Source: Zantedeschia hybrid cultivar (taxonomy: Eukaryota; Streptophyta; Magnoliopsida; Alismatales; Araceae). Taken from it: a stretch of DNA of 64,000 nt. The translations under genes and the position numbers were made by a program. Below the pieces are notes generated by a model. That model searched no databases. It worked only from the letters and a program-made list of their open reading frames with translations, and was not told the DNA's origin. Below are positions 1 to 12,100 of this stretch, in pieces (the stretch's first letter is position 1; every line of letters begins with the position of its first letter). The stretch is taken from NCBI GenBank assembly GCA_030544215.1, contig JARZZO010000002.1, forward strand, positions 62,022,150 to 62,086,149. Direction: 5' to 3'.

Positions 1-191
1 AACCAAAAAAGGTGATGGCTAAGTTTCTTTCCCATCAAGAAATAGGCATAGATCAAAAAGAGAGATCCAATGGCCCTATGTGCAGATTTAGTGTGCCCCT
101 TTATGAGAACCTTTCCTCTGCACTATCGCATGCTTCCCCAAATGAGAGGAGAACTTTTGTTGCATTCATTTCAGTGCCCAAGGCTTGGTAA
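1..191 (+). CDS. Edge-truncated open frame, unrecognised
   Basis: The frame starting at base 3 is open from the window edge to a TAA at 189-191, about 62 codons with no internal stop, in sequence richer in GC than what follows. The peptide is basic and ends in SVPKAW. I recognise no domain. A GT at 188-189 (TTG|GTAATG) could instead be a splice donor, in which case this would be the 3' part of an exon, but the nearest good acceptor (CTCTTAG, about 250) would give an intron of only about 63 bp. It could be an exon of a host gene to the left, an old transposon fragment, or chance. Confidence 0.25.
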   Translation, partial: PKKVMAKFLSHQEIGIDQKERSNGPMCRFSVPLYENLSSALSHASPNERRTFVAFISVPKAW

Positions 192-2152
192 TGTTTATTT
201 TATTGTATTGATTTTTTGTTCTTTTTATAACTTGTTTCATTGCTCTTAGATGGTTGTTCATTTAGAGGCAAGTTGGTGCCTTTATGTCCAATGTGAGTGA
301 GGCAATATGTTGCCCTTATGTCTAAGTGCTTTGTATCTGTTATACCCTAGACCTTGAATCCATGTTATTTAATTAATAGACTTTGATTTATTAGGCACAT
401 TTAGCTAATTTAATAAGATTAGTTAACTAAAGTTCAATTAGATTTATTTAAGCCCATTAAGGTTTATTAAGTCCAGTTAAATTAAGTAATGTACTAAAAT
501 GATTTAAAACTATTTAATAAAGATTTAATAATATAATAATAGACTTAGATTGGATAAGTCATTAGTCAAGTCCAAAAAGACCCGATAAGCCATTAGTGTC
601 CCAATTAGAAAAGTAGTTAGTTTCCAACACTTAAAAATTAAATTTTAGGCCCCGTAAATTGTATGACAACAACATATTAGAGATGCAATAATTTCGTGTA
701 CAAAATTTTAAAATTCGCATAGTAGGTATAGTTGGAAAGAGGATATAAGGACTATACTTTATCTAATGGGCTTTCGGATAATTCAATCGTTAAAAAGGTC
801 AAATTCGAGGGGTTTTAGTTAAGAAAAGCAATTGTGTGTGGGTTTCTAGTTGTAATCGGATTCACTTTCTTTGTTGATTAAGACTCCATCTGTTGGAGTC
901 CGACTCTACAATGATGGGAGCTTGTTTTGGATAATATTAGGAAGGGGAAAATCTATAAATAGAGCTTTGGGGTTATGCTTAGATTCTCTTGCACGTAGCC
1001 TCAAGTTTAGGGTAAGTAAACATGGTGTTTTTGAAGAAATTAGAATGAATTCATAGCGAACCTTCTTGAGATTTGATTCTAATGGGTTGTTTTGTGTTCT
1101 TTGAGGTCAGAAGATGTGGGAGGAAGCATTAGAGCTGGAAAAATTCATGGCTAGGGCTGAGGGAAGTTACGAAAGAAGAATTGAAAGTGTGTTCATGGTA
1201 TTCTTCAAGAGGTAGGATATGAAAACCTAATTAGATGATATTTTGCATTATAGAAAACTTCGTTTTGATTTTTAAAAGTAGTAAAAAAATAATTTCTGGA
1301 ATCATATACTAGCATTCTATGATTTTAGATTATACTTTGATCCATGAATTCTTGATCAAATTCGCAACATCCCATGTTTTGAAAATTTAGTACCTATACT
1401 TATGGTTTTCAGGACCTATACCTACGGTTGCTAGAACCTATATCTTCGGTTTCTAGGCTGAACATTGAATGGCCATAACTCCTTCCTTTCGTAGCCAATT
1501 GACTTGAAAGTTTGACCACAACTTGGTTTTGATGATCACTAATTGTCTGCAAAACTTTATAATTTTCAAAAATTAATTTATGATTATCCTGCTGTTTGTT
1601 TATTTGATCAAAAATCACTTAAGTTTGACATATGTAACTCTATGCTTCAAATCACTCATTTGATATTCATTTTGTATGAAACTTTCTCCACACTTTACAT
1701 ATGACCTATTTGTCATGTCCTTCAAGTGTAAACAATTTTTGAATATGTTTGCTAATTTCGGTCATATTTATTGATTTTTAGTTCTAAAAATTAGTTTTAA
1801 TGGCCGAAAAATATGATTTGTGATCCAAAAATTTTGAAAAACTTTTTGTTGACCATATTTTTATCTACTAAATTGTTGGCATTAGTTATACTTTGAGTTT
1901 TTATATATATGGCCATGTTGACTCATTAAGTGACTATTTTGTATATAAAAGTATGTATTTTGACTTATATATGTATGTATCACTTTATCAAATTAGTTTT
2001 CAGATCTATAGTCATTATAAAATTTATGAAAATATGTTTGTCCCATACTTGTTTTATATGCTTGAGACATTTCCATCTTAAGGAGATTGTGGTTTATTCC
2101 ATAAACATCCGTAGATGAGTTCTACCTGCGGGCAACATGATAAAATCCTAGT
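192..2152. other. AT-rich flank with LTR-like sequence, no gene seen
   Basis: This is AT-rich DNA without a credible coding frame; the 60-70-codon open frames here have neither coding composition nor motifs. From about 342 (TGTTATACCC) the sequence reads like a degenerate plant LTR and includes a good TATA box at 953-962. I found no partner LTR, PBS or polypurine tract, so its limits and identity stay open. It is the left host sequence of Tat-1, whose target-site copy CTAGT lies at 2148-2152. The flank resumes at 14551. Confidence 0.4.
953..962 (+). promoter_or_regulatory. TATA box in LTR-like sequence
   Basis: CTATAAATAG is followed by a GC-richer stretch, the usual look of an LTR core promoter. 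No transcript can be assigned. Confidence 0.35.
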
Positions 2153-2709
2153 TGATGGACCTAAACTTCGTCCACTACGATGAGGACCCTCTATCTCTGA
2201 TCAGAGGGACGTCGTCAAGTAGTCACTGTAAAACAAAATATAGTCAGAGGGCCCCTGCGACAGTCCGGGGGAGCCCCCTCTGATGCCTAAGTCAATAGGC
2301 TGGGGATGCTGGAGAGAAGATCAAAGAAGCTTGGGCTCTAGGGAGCGTACATGTTCTCATAAGGGTATGGGGCCTTATATAGTAGCCGGGTAGGGAACCC
2401 CTCTAAGGGGTGGTTTCTAGTATGATTAGAGAAAGTAGATCTCGGAGAATTCATCAAGTCATGTCCTTATCATGAATGGGGGATCACCTTGAGGGGAGTT
2501 TGAAAACGAGAGGGACTCTTCCCAAATATGGCATGGCCGACTTAGGATTCTATAGGGGAGATGAACCCTAACTGGGCAGGTATGTGTCTATGCTATTCTG
2601 CAGCTTTCAGGCTCCCCCCCCCCCACTTAGGGGGCTGATATGGGCCCAGAGACTCTGCTTGTTGGGCCGGTCCATTGATATTTGGGCGGTGCCGAATTCC
2701 CACCTATCA
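2153..2709 (-). repeat. 3' LTR of Tat-1
   Basis: It begins TGATGG and ends CCTATCA on the plus strand and aligns along its length with 13997-14550, with many substitutions. It holds a C11 run at 2614-2624 that is shorter and interrupted in the partner, and a minus-strand TATA-like ACTATATAAG at 2374-2383. Confidence 0.85.
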
Positions 2710-2720
2710 CCTCACTCCTT
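2710..2720 (-). other. Polypurine tract of Tat-1
   Basis: On the minus strand AAGGAGTGAGG abuts the start of the 3' LTR, where the plus-strand primer is expected. One T interrupts the purines. Confidence 0.55.
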
Positions 2721-3233
2721 GGCGTGATGACGCGACAAATAATGAAGTTGATAATGTGACTACCTCGCCAGTCGATCGGCCAGGCCAGTACGTTGTGGTG
2801 TGGGGGCTAATGAGGTCAACGCCGAGGAAGTGACCAGGCATGGTTGTTCGGCCCAATGCATTTTTTAAATGATGGGCCGCACTTCCAGCCATGGGAAGCG
2901 CTAGTTCACTCTTCTCCTCACTAGTGCACTCATCCGGTGACCTGGGACTTTGTAAGTCACGTCCGATCGGACTTTGTGTGTTGTTTCAGATAATCATACC
3001 CCCTGCATAGCCCGTCGCTTCGTCATCCGAGAGGCATCTTCTTCGAGAGACATTGCGCCGTCGTTGCTTCGACACCAAAGGCTATAAGAAGTGAGGTGAG
3101 GATCCAGAAAACGGGATCCTGACGTCGCGGATCATTTCCTGCATTCTCCCTCCTCCTCTGTAGGACCTCTCTCTGTTGGTTCAAGCAGAAGTCTCCAGGA
3201 GTTTCCTACAACCACCGTTCTACCTTCACCGAC

Positions 3234-6023
3234 ATGGCCCGCCACGCTTCGAGGGATGGAAGGTATGTGACACTGGTAGAAGAAGACTGGCGGGCGTTAG
3301 GGCCCTCTAGTGCTTCGGGAGAGTTTCTGGCAAGGATACAGGACACCTACCGATTTCCTCCTGAGTATACCCTTGCACCACCGATATCGGAGGAGTAGAT
3401 ATTCTCTGTCAGGAGGCGCTCCTTCATGGTCTATGAGGCCATGTTTGAAGCGGGGTTCCGTCTTCTGCTTCCCCCCTTTGCTATCCAATTGTTAGAGCTG
3501 CTTCAGGTTGCTCTTGCCCAACTGATGCCAAACACATGAAGATTGGCATTCGTGTTTGCCATGTTGGTCTTGGACAAGGGGCACCAATTGTTGACATCGA
3601 AAATATTCCTGAACCTGTACGAGCCCGTATAAGGTACTAAAGATTTGAATGAGGGGGAGGGGGGGGTCATGAACTTCTGGACATGCGATAAGAGATCCAT
3701 CTCGCCTGAGAAATTCTCGAATGTGAAACTCTGGAAAGAAATATTTTTCTAGGTAGTAGAGTGCCCCACAAGGTGGTGTCCATTCCCAGTCTCCTTCTAG
3801 GACCTGCCTTTTATGAGTTCTGTCAATAAGCAGGCCCTACTACTCTTGGCGGATAATCAAGAGCCAGTAGACGCCATATTGGAGGGTGAGGCTCCCTATG
3901 CGGGTGTGATGGTTGGCAAGGTCTGGAATCTCCGTTCATCGCAAGTGTAATTACTTTAGGGTTCCTTTCTTTTGATTCACTGGGTTCTGATGGATTTTTT
4001 TACCTTTCTCTATTTGTGCTATCTGTTGGCAGCGGTGGCTCATCCTAGTCGCATGGGAGTTAGGGGGCCCATAGCGACATTGATTAATCTAGGGGTGGCC
4101 CTCGATCCGGAGCTCCAGTAGATGCTGCCTATCCCTGTTGCCTCCCCCGGGTCAAGCGTTCAGAAGTACATCCACCCAGATGTCCTGAGGAAGGAGATGA
4201 AGAAAGCCGTCAAATGCAATTCTCGGTCGGGGCCGTGGGAACCTCACCCCGGATACGAGGTGGTAATTTGTGTGGATCCCAAACTGAGGTAGAGCTAGTA
4301 GTTCGAGCGAAGGATCTGTCCCTCGGTGGCCATGGCCACAACTTTCAGAGTGCCCCCCCTTTGGGCCTGCAGGAAAGACTAGGGTAAAAGAGAGGGACGC
4401 GGGAGGCCAAGAAGAGGAGGATGAATTGGTGGCATCTTCGATCACGAGTGGTAGAGCAAGAGGGGAAGATGAAGGTGAGGAAGAGTCCTTGACTAATAGC
4501 AGCAACACCGGGGAGGATGAATTAGGGGCTTTCACAACAAGGGCTAATGAGAACGAGGAAGAAGAGGAGGGAGACGGATAGGATGAAATTGCCCCCCTCC
4601 GACGACGTCGACTAAGAAAGGGGCCGTGGCCTCTGATAGAGCCGATAGAGACTAGTGGAGGTGGAGTAGGAGGTGACGGCGTCCCTCTCATCTCCTCATA
4701 GTAGGGGATTGAACTGTCAAGGGTTAGTTTTGACTCGACATGCGAGACTTGCGCTTCTTAGTTTAGCAGCAATATGCAAGTCATTGGGGGGACATGCCCA
4801 ACCTCTTAGTCAGGATGGGCCACCGGCCGATGCGTCGCACATCCTCTGGGAGAGGGTGGAGATGGCAGAGATAGTAGCGGCCACCACGTGGGGGTCATCA
4901 CATGCTCCATTAGGGATAGCCTCACTAAAGACCCCATCTCCCTCGGGGAAAAGCGGGAGCAGGCTGAGACGAAGGATGTTCCCCTATGAAACACCATCGT
5001 CGAGAGGTGCATCGCCCTCCTTTCATCATGCCGTCCGAAGGGGTGTAGTAGTGGCATCTTCTCCGGCACACAAAGGGTCACCAGAACCTACGGCCTTGTT
5101 GCTCGGTGGCATTGGCCTAGTTGACCGAGAGCACATTCAGACGTCTGATTCTCCTAGGCCGAATTGCCAGGAAGGGGGGATCCCTAAGATGTCCATGCAT
5201 CAGGATCAGGGGCATTCTTCAATCTGACCTGGTAGGAGAGATTTAGGCCCAACACTTGTGGGGAATTGCCCATGGCAGGCAATTGGCGGTCGAGGCTTCG
5301 TTTGGGTATCTTTACTCGATCCTTGGTCTCGGTGAGGCGTTAGAGGCCACAGGACATTCTGTAGTTACCGGGGTGGATTTGGTCGGCCCTGAGGGAGAAA
5401 AGCTAAAGGTGACCCTCCAGGGGGTTAGGATTGATACGTCAGCCGCTAGTGGCGCTGTGGCCCTTAAGGTCCTCAGACAACTCAATTTTCCTTCTGACGA
5501 TTGGGCACTGCGGGACATGACTGCCACCGATCTTCTTGGGGATGTGGCCTTTGCTGCGCTACATGTAGGTCTTTATGCCACGGTCCTCTTGAATTGTTGG
5601 CGTTCAGAGTCTAGGTTGGCCTTAGCCATGTTTGCGTGACTTCGCGAGCTCAACGGTGAGTGTCAGTTAGATGCAACGGAGATGGAGAGGCTTTGGCGAG
5701 AATTGAGGACGTCCGAGTAATCGGGCCGCAGTGGTAGAGAGGGAGTTAAAGGCCATCTGTGAAGAAAGGATGTCTGATCATGAGGTGATCTGTCAGGAAG
5801 GGGTGGCCGCTTACCAAACTTCCAAAGAGTATAGGCAAGCTTTCACGGCCTATGCTGCCAAGGTTGGGAAGCAGATATACGACGCTGGCTGGGACGACGG
5901 ATACCTTGCCAGCTTTGCTGATGCCAAAGCATACTTCCTCCCAATCGGGGTTTCGTCATCTTCAAGGATGGACCTATCTTCCCCAGGGGATCGCCCCATC
6001 GGCGGAACATTTCGGGTCCCCTG
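3234..6023 (+). pseudogene. Antisense gene of Tat-1 (plant transposon protein of Transposase_28 type), broken
   Basis: This gene runs opposite to gag inside Tat-1. It starts at ATG 3234 (MARHASRDGR). The frame carries motifs of the plant putative gypsy-type transposon family: FMVYEAMFEAGFR, PFAIQLLELLQVA, FAMLVLDKGHQLLT and KIFLNLYEPV (about 3430-3630). It is interrupted by stops at about 3397, 3536 and 3631. A probable intron lies at about 3945-4032 (GTGTAA to TTGGCAG), after which the reading resumes with AVAHPSRMGVRGPIATLINLG. An acidic Glu-rich stretch follows (about 4440-4590). A helical C-terminal part (5731-6023) contains KEYRQAFTAYAAKVGKQIYD and ends at TGA after GGTFRVP. In Grande-like elements a gene of this position and polarity is known; its function is not established. 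Family assignment is from memory of motif patterns. Confidence 0.7.
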
Positions 6024-6329
6024 ATGGAACTTTTACGTATTTTTTGCGAGGGATCTTGGCTTTTAGCTGTAATCCTTTTTCTTCTCTTTTTGTAATAGAG
6101 AGAGACTTTTTCCACTATTGAATACATTGTGTCACTCGTGTTTTAGATTGAATGGTTCGTGCCATAGGCTTTATTTGAGTGTCTTTGTGTGACTTTCTTT
6201 GCATATCCCCCTCTTCCTTCGAATGAGACATGCTAAGTTGTGCTCGACAACTTAGTTTTAGCATCTACTTGGGGTTGACTATATGACTTAGTATATACGA
6301 GGGTGAGTTTAATTGTCAGGTTTCTTCTT

Positions 6330-7077
6330 TGCGAGGCGTTGGCAGAGGTAGTAGACTAACAGAGTTTTATCCCATCTTCAGATGGAGAGTCCATTCTCTG
6401 CGAGACTCGACTCGACATAGGTAGTAGATCGACTGAATTGTAAACCATCTTCGAATGGGGAGCCTCTTCTCTGTGATACGAGGCTCGACAGAGATAGTAG
6501 GCCGACCTAGTTTTATCCTATCTTCGGGTGGGGAGCCCCTTCTATGCGAGACAAGGCTCGGTAGTGGTAGTAGATTGGTCGAGTTTTATCCCATCTTCAA
6601 GTATGGAACCCCTTCTTTGCGAGCTGAGGCTCGACAGAGGTAGTATATCGATTGATTTTTATCCTATCTTCGGGTGGGGAGCCCCTTCTTTGTGAGATGG
6701 GACTCGACAGAGATAGTAGACCGACCGAATTTGGTAGCGATAGTAGATCGATCGAGTTTTATCCCATCTTCGGATGGGGAGCCCCTTCTCTGCGAGATGA
6801 GGCTCGACAGAGGTAGTAGATCGATCGAATTTTATCTCATCTTCGGTTTAGCCCCTTCTCTGCAAGACGAGGCTTGGCAGAGGTAGTACACTGACTGAGT
6901 TTTATCCCATCTTTAAGTGGGGAGTCCCTTCTCTACAAGGCTCGGGAAAGGTAGTAGATCGACCGAGTTTTATCCCATCTTTGGGTGGGGAGCCTCTTTT
7001 CTACTAGACGAGGCTCGACAGAGGTAGAAGACCAACCGAGTTTTATCCCATCTTCAGGTGGGGATCCCCTTCTCTGC
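6330..7077. repeat. Tandem array, about ten units of about 72 bp
   Basis: Each unit carries GAGGCTCGACAGAGGTAGTAG, then a CGACCGAG-like box, TTTTATCCCATCTTC, and GGTGGGGAGCCCCTTCT. TTTTATCYYATCTTC cores recur near 6365, 6440, 6511, 6582, 6656, 6756, 6830, 6900, 6970 and 7040. The 6656-to-6756 step is longer because part of a unit is duplicated. Units diverge from one another, so the array is old. It lies between the antisense gene and the protease end. Tat/Ogre 3' regions are known nurseries of satellite repeats. Spacers are not unique and there are no cas genes, so this is not a CRISPR array. Confidence 0.9.
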
Positions 7078-7249
7078 TTAGTGACCTGTCCTATTTGGAG
7101 TATCATCATTATAAACAACATGGTGAAAAGCAAAGAACTTTATTAAAAGCGGCAACGTTTAGTAGTCTCCTAGGAACAATTTTTAACTAAGGGCTTTCTA
7201 CCCCTTTTATTCAAATATGAAAAGAAGAAAAGGGAAGGGTTGCGATCCT

Positions 7250-9197
7250 CTAACTCATCTGGCTTATGTCGCCATGACAGGCTTCTTTAACTGCGCATTG
7301 GTGGCTGCTAGGCATGTCTGCTGGGTGACGTTTTCGTTCCCATAGGCTTCTCCAATTCCTTCTTCAGCTGGAAACTTAAGCTTCTAGTGGAGACTGGAGG
7401 GGACAACTTGAAACCGCCCAATCGACTTGCTCTCCAAGATGATGTTGTAGGTCGATGACATGTCCACCACCGTAAACTTGATTTCCCAGGTCACGGCCAG
7501 CGGAGAAGTCTCAATCATTAGAGGGAGAGTTATTTGTCCTTCGGCTGTCACCGACTAGCCACTAAAGCTATAGATCGGGGTTCGAACTTTCCTCATGGTA
7601 GATAAATTTTGTGCGAGTTGTTTGAAGCAGTCGAGGAACAAGATACCTAGGGAGTTGCCATTGTTGACGAATATCATTTTTACCGGGTAACTTGCAATGT
7701 TAACCTCAGTTACTAAGGCACCATTATGAGGAAGCATGATACCTTGAAGGTTTTCGTCGAAAAAGGTAATGGGGTCCCTGGTCAAGATCGGGCGGGTGAC
7801 GGAGGCGACATCCCACGCAAGCCTCTGAGTTTCAGATGCGTAGCTTCGCCTCTTCTTGTTATTGTCTCCATGCTGGAAGCTCCTCCATAGATCATATGGA
7901 TGACCTGATTGAGAAGGGTTGGTCACTCTTGATCTGTAGGCGGAGGGGACCGGTTGTCGTCTCCCGCGCCTTGTCTGAGCTCTCGCTCTCCACCATGAGC
8001 GACATACCTCTTCAGATATCCTCGCTTGATGAGGTCTTCAATTTCCCTGCTGAGGTCATAACACTTAGACGTGAAGTGTTTGTATTCGTTGTGGAAGGCG
8101 CAATACTTCCTTGTCTTCTCGGTCCCTGGGATCGATTTCATCTTTTTGGGCTAGTTCACATAACCCACATTTTTAATTTCCTGAAGAATGTCGTCGATTG
8201 ACGTATTCAGCATAGTGTAATTTTCTTCTCACCGGTCGGATAGCTGGTCACACCATCCTTCAGTATGTTCTTGGAATTGATCCTTGTAGGGTCAACCAGG
8301 CCGATCTTGTTCCAGTCGTCATTTATTCTTACCGGAAGCTGGTTGGTCTTCAGCTTTAACCTCAAGATCTGGACAATTTTGTAGGGTTTTGCACGCACGG
8401 AGTAGTTCCTCATTGTTAATGCACTGGTTAACCTTCCTTACAAAGTTAGGGAGGTTGATCGGAATCTCCCTGCTATGCTCAAACTGAGCCTGCTGACTGG
8501 TTGTCCCTGCTATGAAATACTATGCTGCCTTAGGCACATCCACATTGGGGATCTTTAGGATGGCTTCATGAAAACGCGCCCAGTACCTCTGTAATGACTC
8601 GTCCCTTTTTTGGTGTAGAGATGCCAAAGAGACCATGGTTATTGGCATATGCCTGCTCGTGACAAAATTATTCTACAAAGAACACCGTAGCTCTTTGAAA
8701 TTGTCAATGGAGTTGGCCTTAAGCTGCTAAAACCACTGTCGAGCGTTTCCCTCTAGCATTGTTGGGAAGGCTCGGCATTTCATTTCGTCCGGCATGTTCA
8801 AAAGTGAAAATGTGCTCGCGAACATCTACAGGTGGTCATCTAGGTCTTTCGTGCCGTCGTAAGTCTTCAAGGTGGGCATGCAGAACTGTGGGTGAAGAGG
8901 TTCCTCTTACACCTACCTAGTAAAATAGGAAGTCCACCCCCTGAATCTCCCAGGATGGACTTTCGATTATGTCGAAGTAGCTTTTCTACCCGTTCTTCTA
9001 ACTTTCACACCCTCCACTCTCCCAGAGACAAATGGCAGGAGTGGCGGCTAGTCCCACCATGCTTATTCTAAGACGAGGTCGTTAAGCTCGAGGAAGAGGA
9101 GTCTTGATCGAAGGAGCTCTGAGAGGAAGTGCTATTGTCGACGGAGTCCTCGCTTTGTTGTTGGCGACGTAAACCCTTAGTCTCGGGCGGGGCGAAG
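7250..9197 (-). pseudogene. Tat-1 gag (main part) and aspartic protease, broken
   Basis: On the minus strand the gag core runs from 9197 downward and contains YWARFHEAILKIPNVDVPKA (about 8600-8520). A cysteine/histidine box with YCAFHNEYKHFTSKCY follows at about 8110-8060, and after it comes EIEDLIKRGYLKRYV, typical of Tat gag C-termini. The protease region (7926-7400) has TRDPITFF, LVTEVNIASYPVKMIFVNNG and LFLDCFKQL. The usual catalytic D-x-G is altered: V-N-N-G stands where V-D-x-G is expected. The frame shifts several times. After about 7270 the expected linker to RT is absent. Upstream gag lies beyond the solo LTR insertion, at 13534-13973. Confidence 0.8.
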
Positions 9198-12100
9198 TGT
9201 AACGACCCGTCACCCTATAATCAGGGATCTGATTACTAAATGGGTACCGAATCATTAAAATTTAAAGCCAAACCAGGATCTCGATAAGTCTGAAAAATAA
9301 ATGATAAACTAAGCTAAACATCCCACATCACATCTAATTTGTAAAGGAAGCGAAGGAATTAAAAATTATTACAATTCAACTTGACTCAGCAAATAATTAC
9401 ATATTACAACTGAAAAGAAATAATTAAGCGTACAGGCCTGAAAGGAAAATAACAACTACATCGCGGCATACCCTGGAACCGTGGCTGCTGGCGCGCAACC
9501 CGAGACAAAACCCTTCACGCTACGCTTGCCTGGAACCCTCACCTGAAAACTGCAGGGGTGAGTCTCATCGAAATGGACTCAGTAGGGACCCTCCGATCCC
9601 CACCACCCACTCACGCACCCACAAGTGCAACAACACAAATATAGACAATTAAATAAGTAAAGCAGTAAACACAATGCCCAAAGTGTAACGACCCGCCACC
9701 CTATAATCGGGGATCCGATTACTAAATGGGTACCGAATCATTAATTTGGAGCCAAACCAAGATCTAGATAAGTCTGGGAAACAAATAATAAACTAAGCTA
9801 AACATTCACATCACATTGAATTGAAAAGGAAGTGCAAGAATTAAAAATTATTACAATGCGACTCGACACTGCAAATAATTACATACTCCAACTGAAAAGA
9901 AATAATTAAGTGTACAGGCCAGAAAATAAGATAACGACTACGTCGGGGCATACCCCGGAACAACGGCTGCTGGCGCGCAACCCAAGGTAACACTCTCCTC
10001 TACGCCTGCTTGGAACCCTCACCTGAAAACCGCAGGGGTGAGTCTCATCGAAAAGACTTAGTAGGGATCCTTCGATCCCCACTGCCCACTCATGCATCCA
10101 CAAGTGCAGCAACACAAATATAGGTAAATTAATCAAGTAAAGCAGTAAACACAATTCTTAAATTTCGATATGAAACACATGCATTCGAAATGTAACATGC
10201 ACAACTCTGAAACCATTCTACCAAGGAGCCTACAACCAGCGTCTCGGCAAAACACGCCAACCACACGGCCGAACGCGGGAAACACCGACCCGCTGAGACC
10301 AAACAGTAACCCCTCGGATAGCACTCTAGCTACTCCGGCCCAACTGGCTCTAGGTGGTTTATGCTTCCCCTAGCACGAGTGACACTCGAAAGGTACCACT
10401 CCTACACTAGTACTAGCTAGCCCCGGGGTACACCAGGTGACCCTCTCTCTAGGCGTCACCCCACCACTCCCACACCGGCGCTGTGTCTCTCCCACACCAA
10501 CAGGGTGCCTAAGCGCTACAACTGCCACTCTAGGTCCACGGTCGCACGAAACACAATATAGTGCGATCCGATCACGTAAAAATCCTCATCCTCGAGTACG
10601 ATTTCAAGCATGTATTTAACCAAACTATCTAACAGTGTAAATACATGTTAATAACATGAATTAATGTGATTCTGTCTTGAATCGCATCGCCCATGGCCGA
10701 CGTCATTCAAGCCTCATAAACTGGTTCATGTGAAATATGGCCTTGGAAAATGGCCTAAACCGCGTCGTTATATGTAGCTGCCTTTTGAAAGGCGTCGCTA
10801 TCTCTAGTCACCTGATAGCGACAGAAGCAGAGACAGGCTACGGAGTGATTTTCTTAAAAGGCGTCGTGCATGGAGGTCGCCGTTTAAAAGGCGTCGCTGT
10901 CCCTGGACGCTCATCAGTCCAGAGACAGAGTCTGTTATTTGGGCTAAATCACGTCACGGGTGGAAGCCGTCTTTCTAAAAGGCGTCGCTGTCCCCCGACG
11001 CCATTTAACCTTCACAAACAGGTTCTCCCTCCGCCATCTCCCGATCCACGGGGTGGGATTTCCTCCCAAAAATCGTGAAAAAACACGAAAAACGTGGAGA
11101 ATGAGGAGAAGAACCTAAATACCCATTAAAACACCCAATTTCTCATTACATGCATTTAGTATTTTCACCCCAAGAAAACCCCTAAACATGCTCCAAAGCG
11201 GGAAAACATGATTTTTAAACGAAATACAACGGGGATCGTCACCCTACCGGTTACTCGAACTCCTCCTAGCTCCAAGCCGCCAACCCGTCTCGCCACACGC
11301 CGCCGCCGGTACCGTCGTGTACGCCGTTACTTCACCGGGACGTCGGCCGCCGTTCGGAGAGAAGTGCGCCGCGGAGGAAGTGGTGGTGGTAGTGGAGGAA
11401 GTCGGTAGGTTAATGGAGTGGAGGGAGAGGAGGATAGAGGAGAGGAAAGCAAGGAGAAAGGGAGGTGGCTCGCCAGAGCTCGGAGGGAAAAGAGGAGGGA
11501 GAGAGGAGGAAAGGAGAGAATGAGGGAAAGAAGGGAGGGTTCGCGGGGTCAAACAGAAGCTGGGTAAAACGCGTCGTGCAAGTCCAACGTCATTCAGATG
11601 ACAAGACCGGGCCATACATTGACAAACTAGGGTCGTACTCTAAATGGCGTCGTTCATCTAAGATGCCATTCAGACGATATGACCGGGGCCGTACTCTCGT
11701 GCCCCAAGACCAGCCCACGTGGTGCCCACGTGGCACAACCTAAAACATGTCCACATTGCTGGACGCCGTTTGAACCGCGTCGAGCAAGCTCGACGCGAAA
11801 AAGAAACTAAGTCTCAGCCCCATCAGGGCCCAAACTAAGGGATCCGACCTCGAAACTAACCCGATAACCGGATCCGAAAACCTCAATCCTTACACAAAGA
11901 TTCCCAAATTCCGATATAAAACACATGCATTTGTAAATGCAACATGCACAACTCTGAAACCACTCCACCACGAAGTCCACAACCAATGTCTCGACTAAAC
12001 ACACAACTATGCAGCCGAACGCAAAAAACACCGACCTACTTGGACCAAACAACAATCCATCGGATAGCGCGCTGGCTACTCCAGCCTATCTAGCTCTAGG

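Noticed and set aside
4152..5227. Overlapping frames on both strands in the Tat-1 antisense gene
   Set aside because: They are shadows of the acidic low-complexity part of that gene and do not continue its protein motifs.
6330..7077. CRISPR-like regular repeats
   Set aside because: The whole unit repeats with no unique spacers, in a plant retrotransposon.
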